A stretch of 64,000 nt of DNA, from NCBI RefSeq assembly GCF_003731765.1, contig NZ_MOAL01000008.1, forward strand, positions 310,001 through 374,000, in the 5' to 3' direction. Position 1 is the stretch's first letter, and each line of letters begins with the position of its first letter. This DNA is from Pseudomonas chlororaphis (GTDB lineage: Bacteria > Pseudomonadota > Gammaproteobacteria > Pseudomonadales > Pseudomonadaceae). Of this stretch, positions 63,880 through 64,000 are shown one piece after another. The notes under the pieces are model-generated. The model ran no database searches and had not been told where the DNA came from. It saw only the letters and a program-made list of their open reading frames with translations. A program made the position numbers and the translations under genes.

Positions 63880-64000
63880 GTCAGGCTCCGGGTCACGGCC
63901 GAGAGCAACTGCTCTTGATCCAGCAGGCGCAGGCTGCGCCCCTTCCACTGCAACACACCCAGGGTGTAGCGGGCGCTGGCGTGCTGACCCGAGAGGGACG
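63876..64000 (-). CDS. wspD: WspD, CheW-like coupling protein (3' end only)
   Basis: Only the last 41 codons are in the window. They read ASARYTLGVLQWKGRSLRLL then DQEQLLSAVTRSLT, the end of a CheW-like domain. The TGA overlaps the wspE ATG. Position directly upstream of wspE identifies it as WspD, one of two coupling proteins of the Wsp array. wspA-C would lie beyond the window. Confidence 0.9.
   Translation of the reverse strand, partial: SLSGQHASARYTLGVLQWKGRSLRLLDQEQLLSAVTRSLT

Noticed and set aside
1..64000. tRNA, rRNA or defence-system genes
   Set aside because: None was recognisable on either strand. The TetR, AAA+ and radical-SAM pieces do not form a recognisable defence locus.

Overview
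This window is a contiguous piece of a high-GC Pseudomonas chromosome, most likely from the P. fluorescens group. Three things support this. The gene order from fabZ-lpxD-skp-bamA to prfB-wspRFE follows, as I remember it, the PA3645-PA3704 stretch of P. aeruginosa PAO1. The protein sequences are pseudomonad throughout. The intergenic spaces carry REP/REPIN repeats of the GTAGGAGCCGGCTTGCCGGC type typical of this group. No tRNA, rRNA, CRISPR array, prophage or intact insertion sequence was seen.

Layout. 1-12057 (minus strand) is the envelope and translation block: rpsB and tsf (separated by a terminator), then pyrH-frr-uppS-cdsA-dxr-rseP-bamA-skp-lpxD-fabZ, with many start/stop overlaps. 12465-17231 (plus) holds map, glnD and dapC. 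17232-20046 is an AT-rich islet between dapC and a Na+/H+ antiporter gene. It contains one intact membrane-protein gene and the decayed remains of at least two others: an NrdG-like radical-SAM protein and a Ycf46-like AAA+ ATPase. 20047-26268 holds the antiporter, an ArsC-family protein, dapD, csdA-csdE and tcdA, with a four-unit REPIN array between the convergent csdE and tcdA. 26484-35881 holds an NdvB-type beta-1,3-glucan synthase/transferase, dapE-rlmA, a cold-shock gene, plsB and small envelope genes. 35991-40893 is a MexJK-type efflux operon with its divergent MexL-type repressor and a clear operator region. 40962-55828 is mostly conserved housekeeping and poorly characterised genes: rsmJ, an extensin-family protein, a PEP mutase-like enzyme, a DUF72 protein, tsaB, adk, ppc, a DUF4398 lipoprotein plus the OmpA-like lptF, an alpha/beta hydrolase, a DUF1704/MATCAP-like putative metallopeptidase and a TetR regulator. 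55932-58642 is lysS-prfB, with the RF2 programmed frameshift. 59453-64000 is the distal part of the Wsp surface-sensing operon (wspR, wspF, wspE and the end of wspD).

How the genes work together. The first block supplies outer-membrane lipid A (lpxD, fabZ), outer-membrane protein assembly (skp, bamA) and the sigma-E protease (rseP). It also supplies isoprenoid and undecaprenyl lipid carriers (dxr, uppS), phospholipid precursors (cdsA, later plsB) and ribosome function (rpsB, tsf, frr). dapC, dapD and dapE form three steps of the succinylase branch of lysine and diaminopimelate synthesis, scattered over 14 kb. csdA-csdE-tcdA form the sulfur-relay and tRNA ct6A module, and tsaB supplies the t6A substrate of TcdA. 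The Wsp genes turn surface contact into c-di-GMP.

Most of the window is ordinary core genome. I did not find an intact undescribed multi-gene system. The parts most worth a second look are the eroded islet, the exact 105-bp REPIN array, the MATCAP-like protein and the perfect TGACCG palindrome upstream of the lptF operon.
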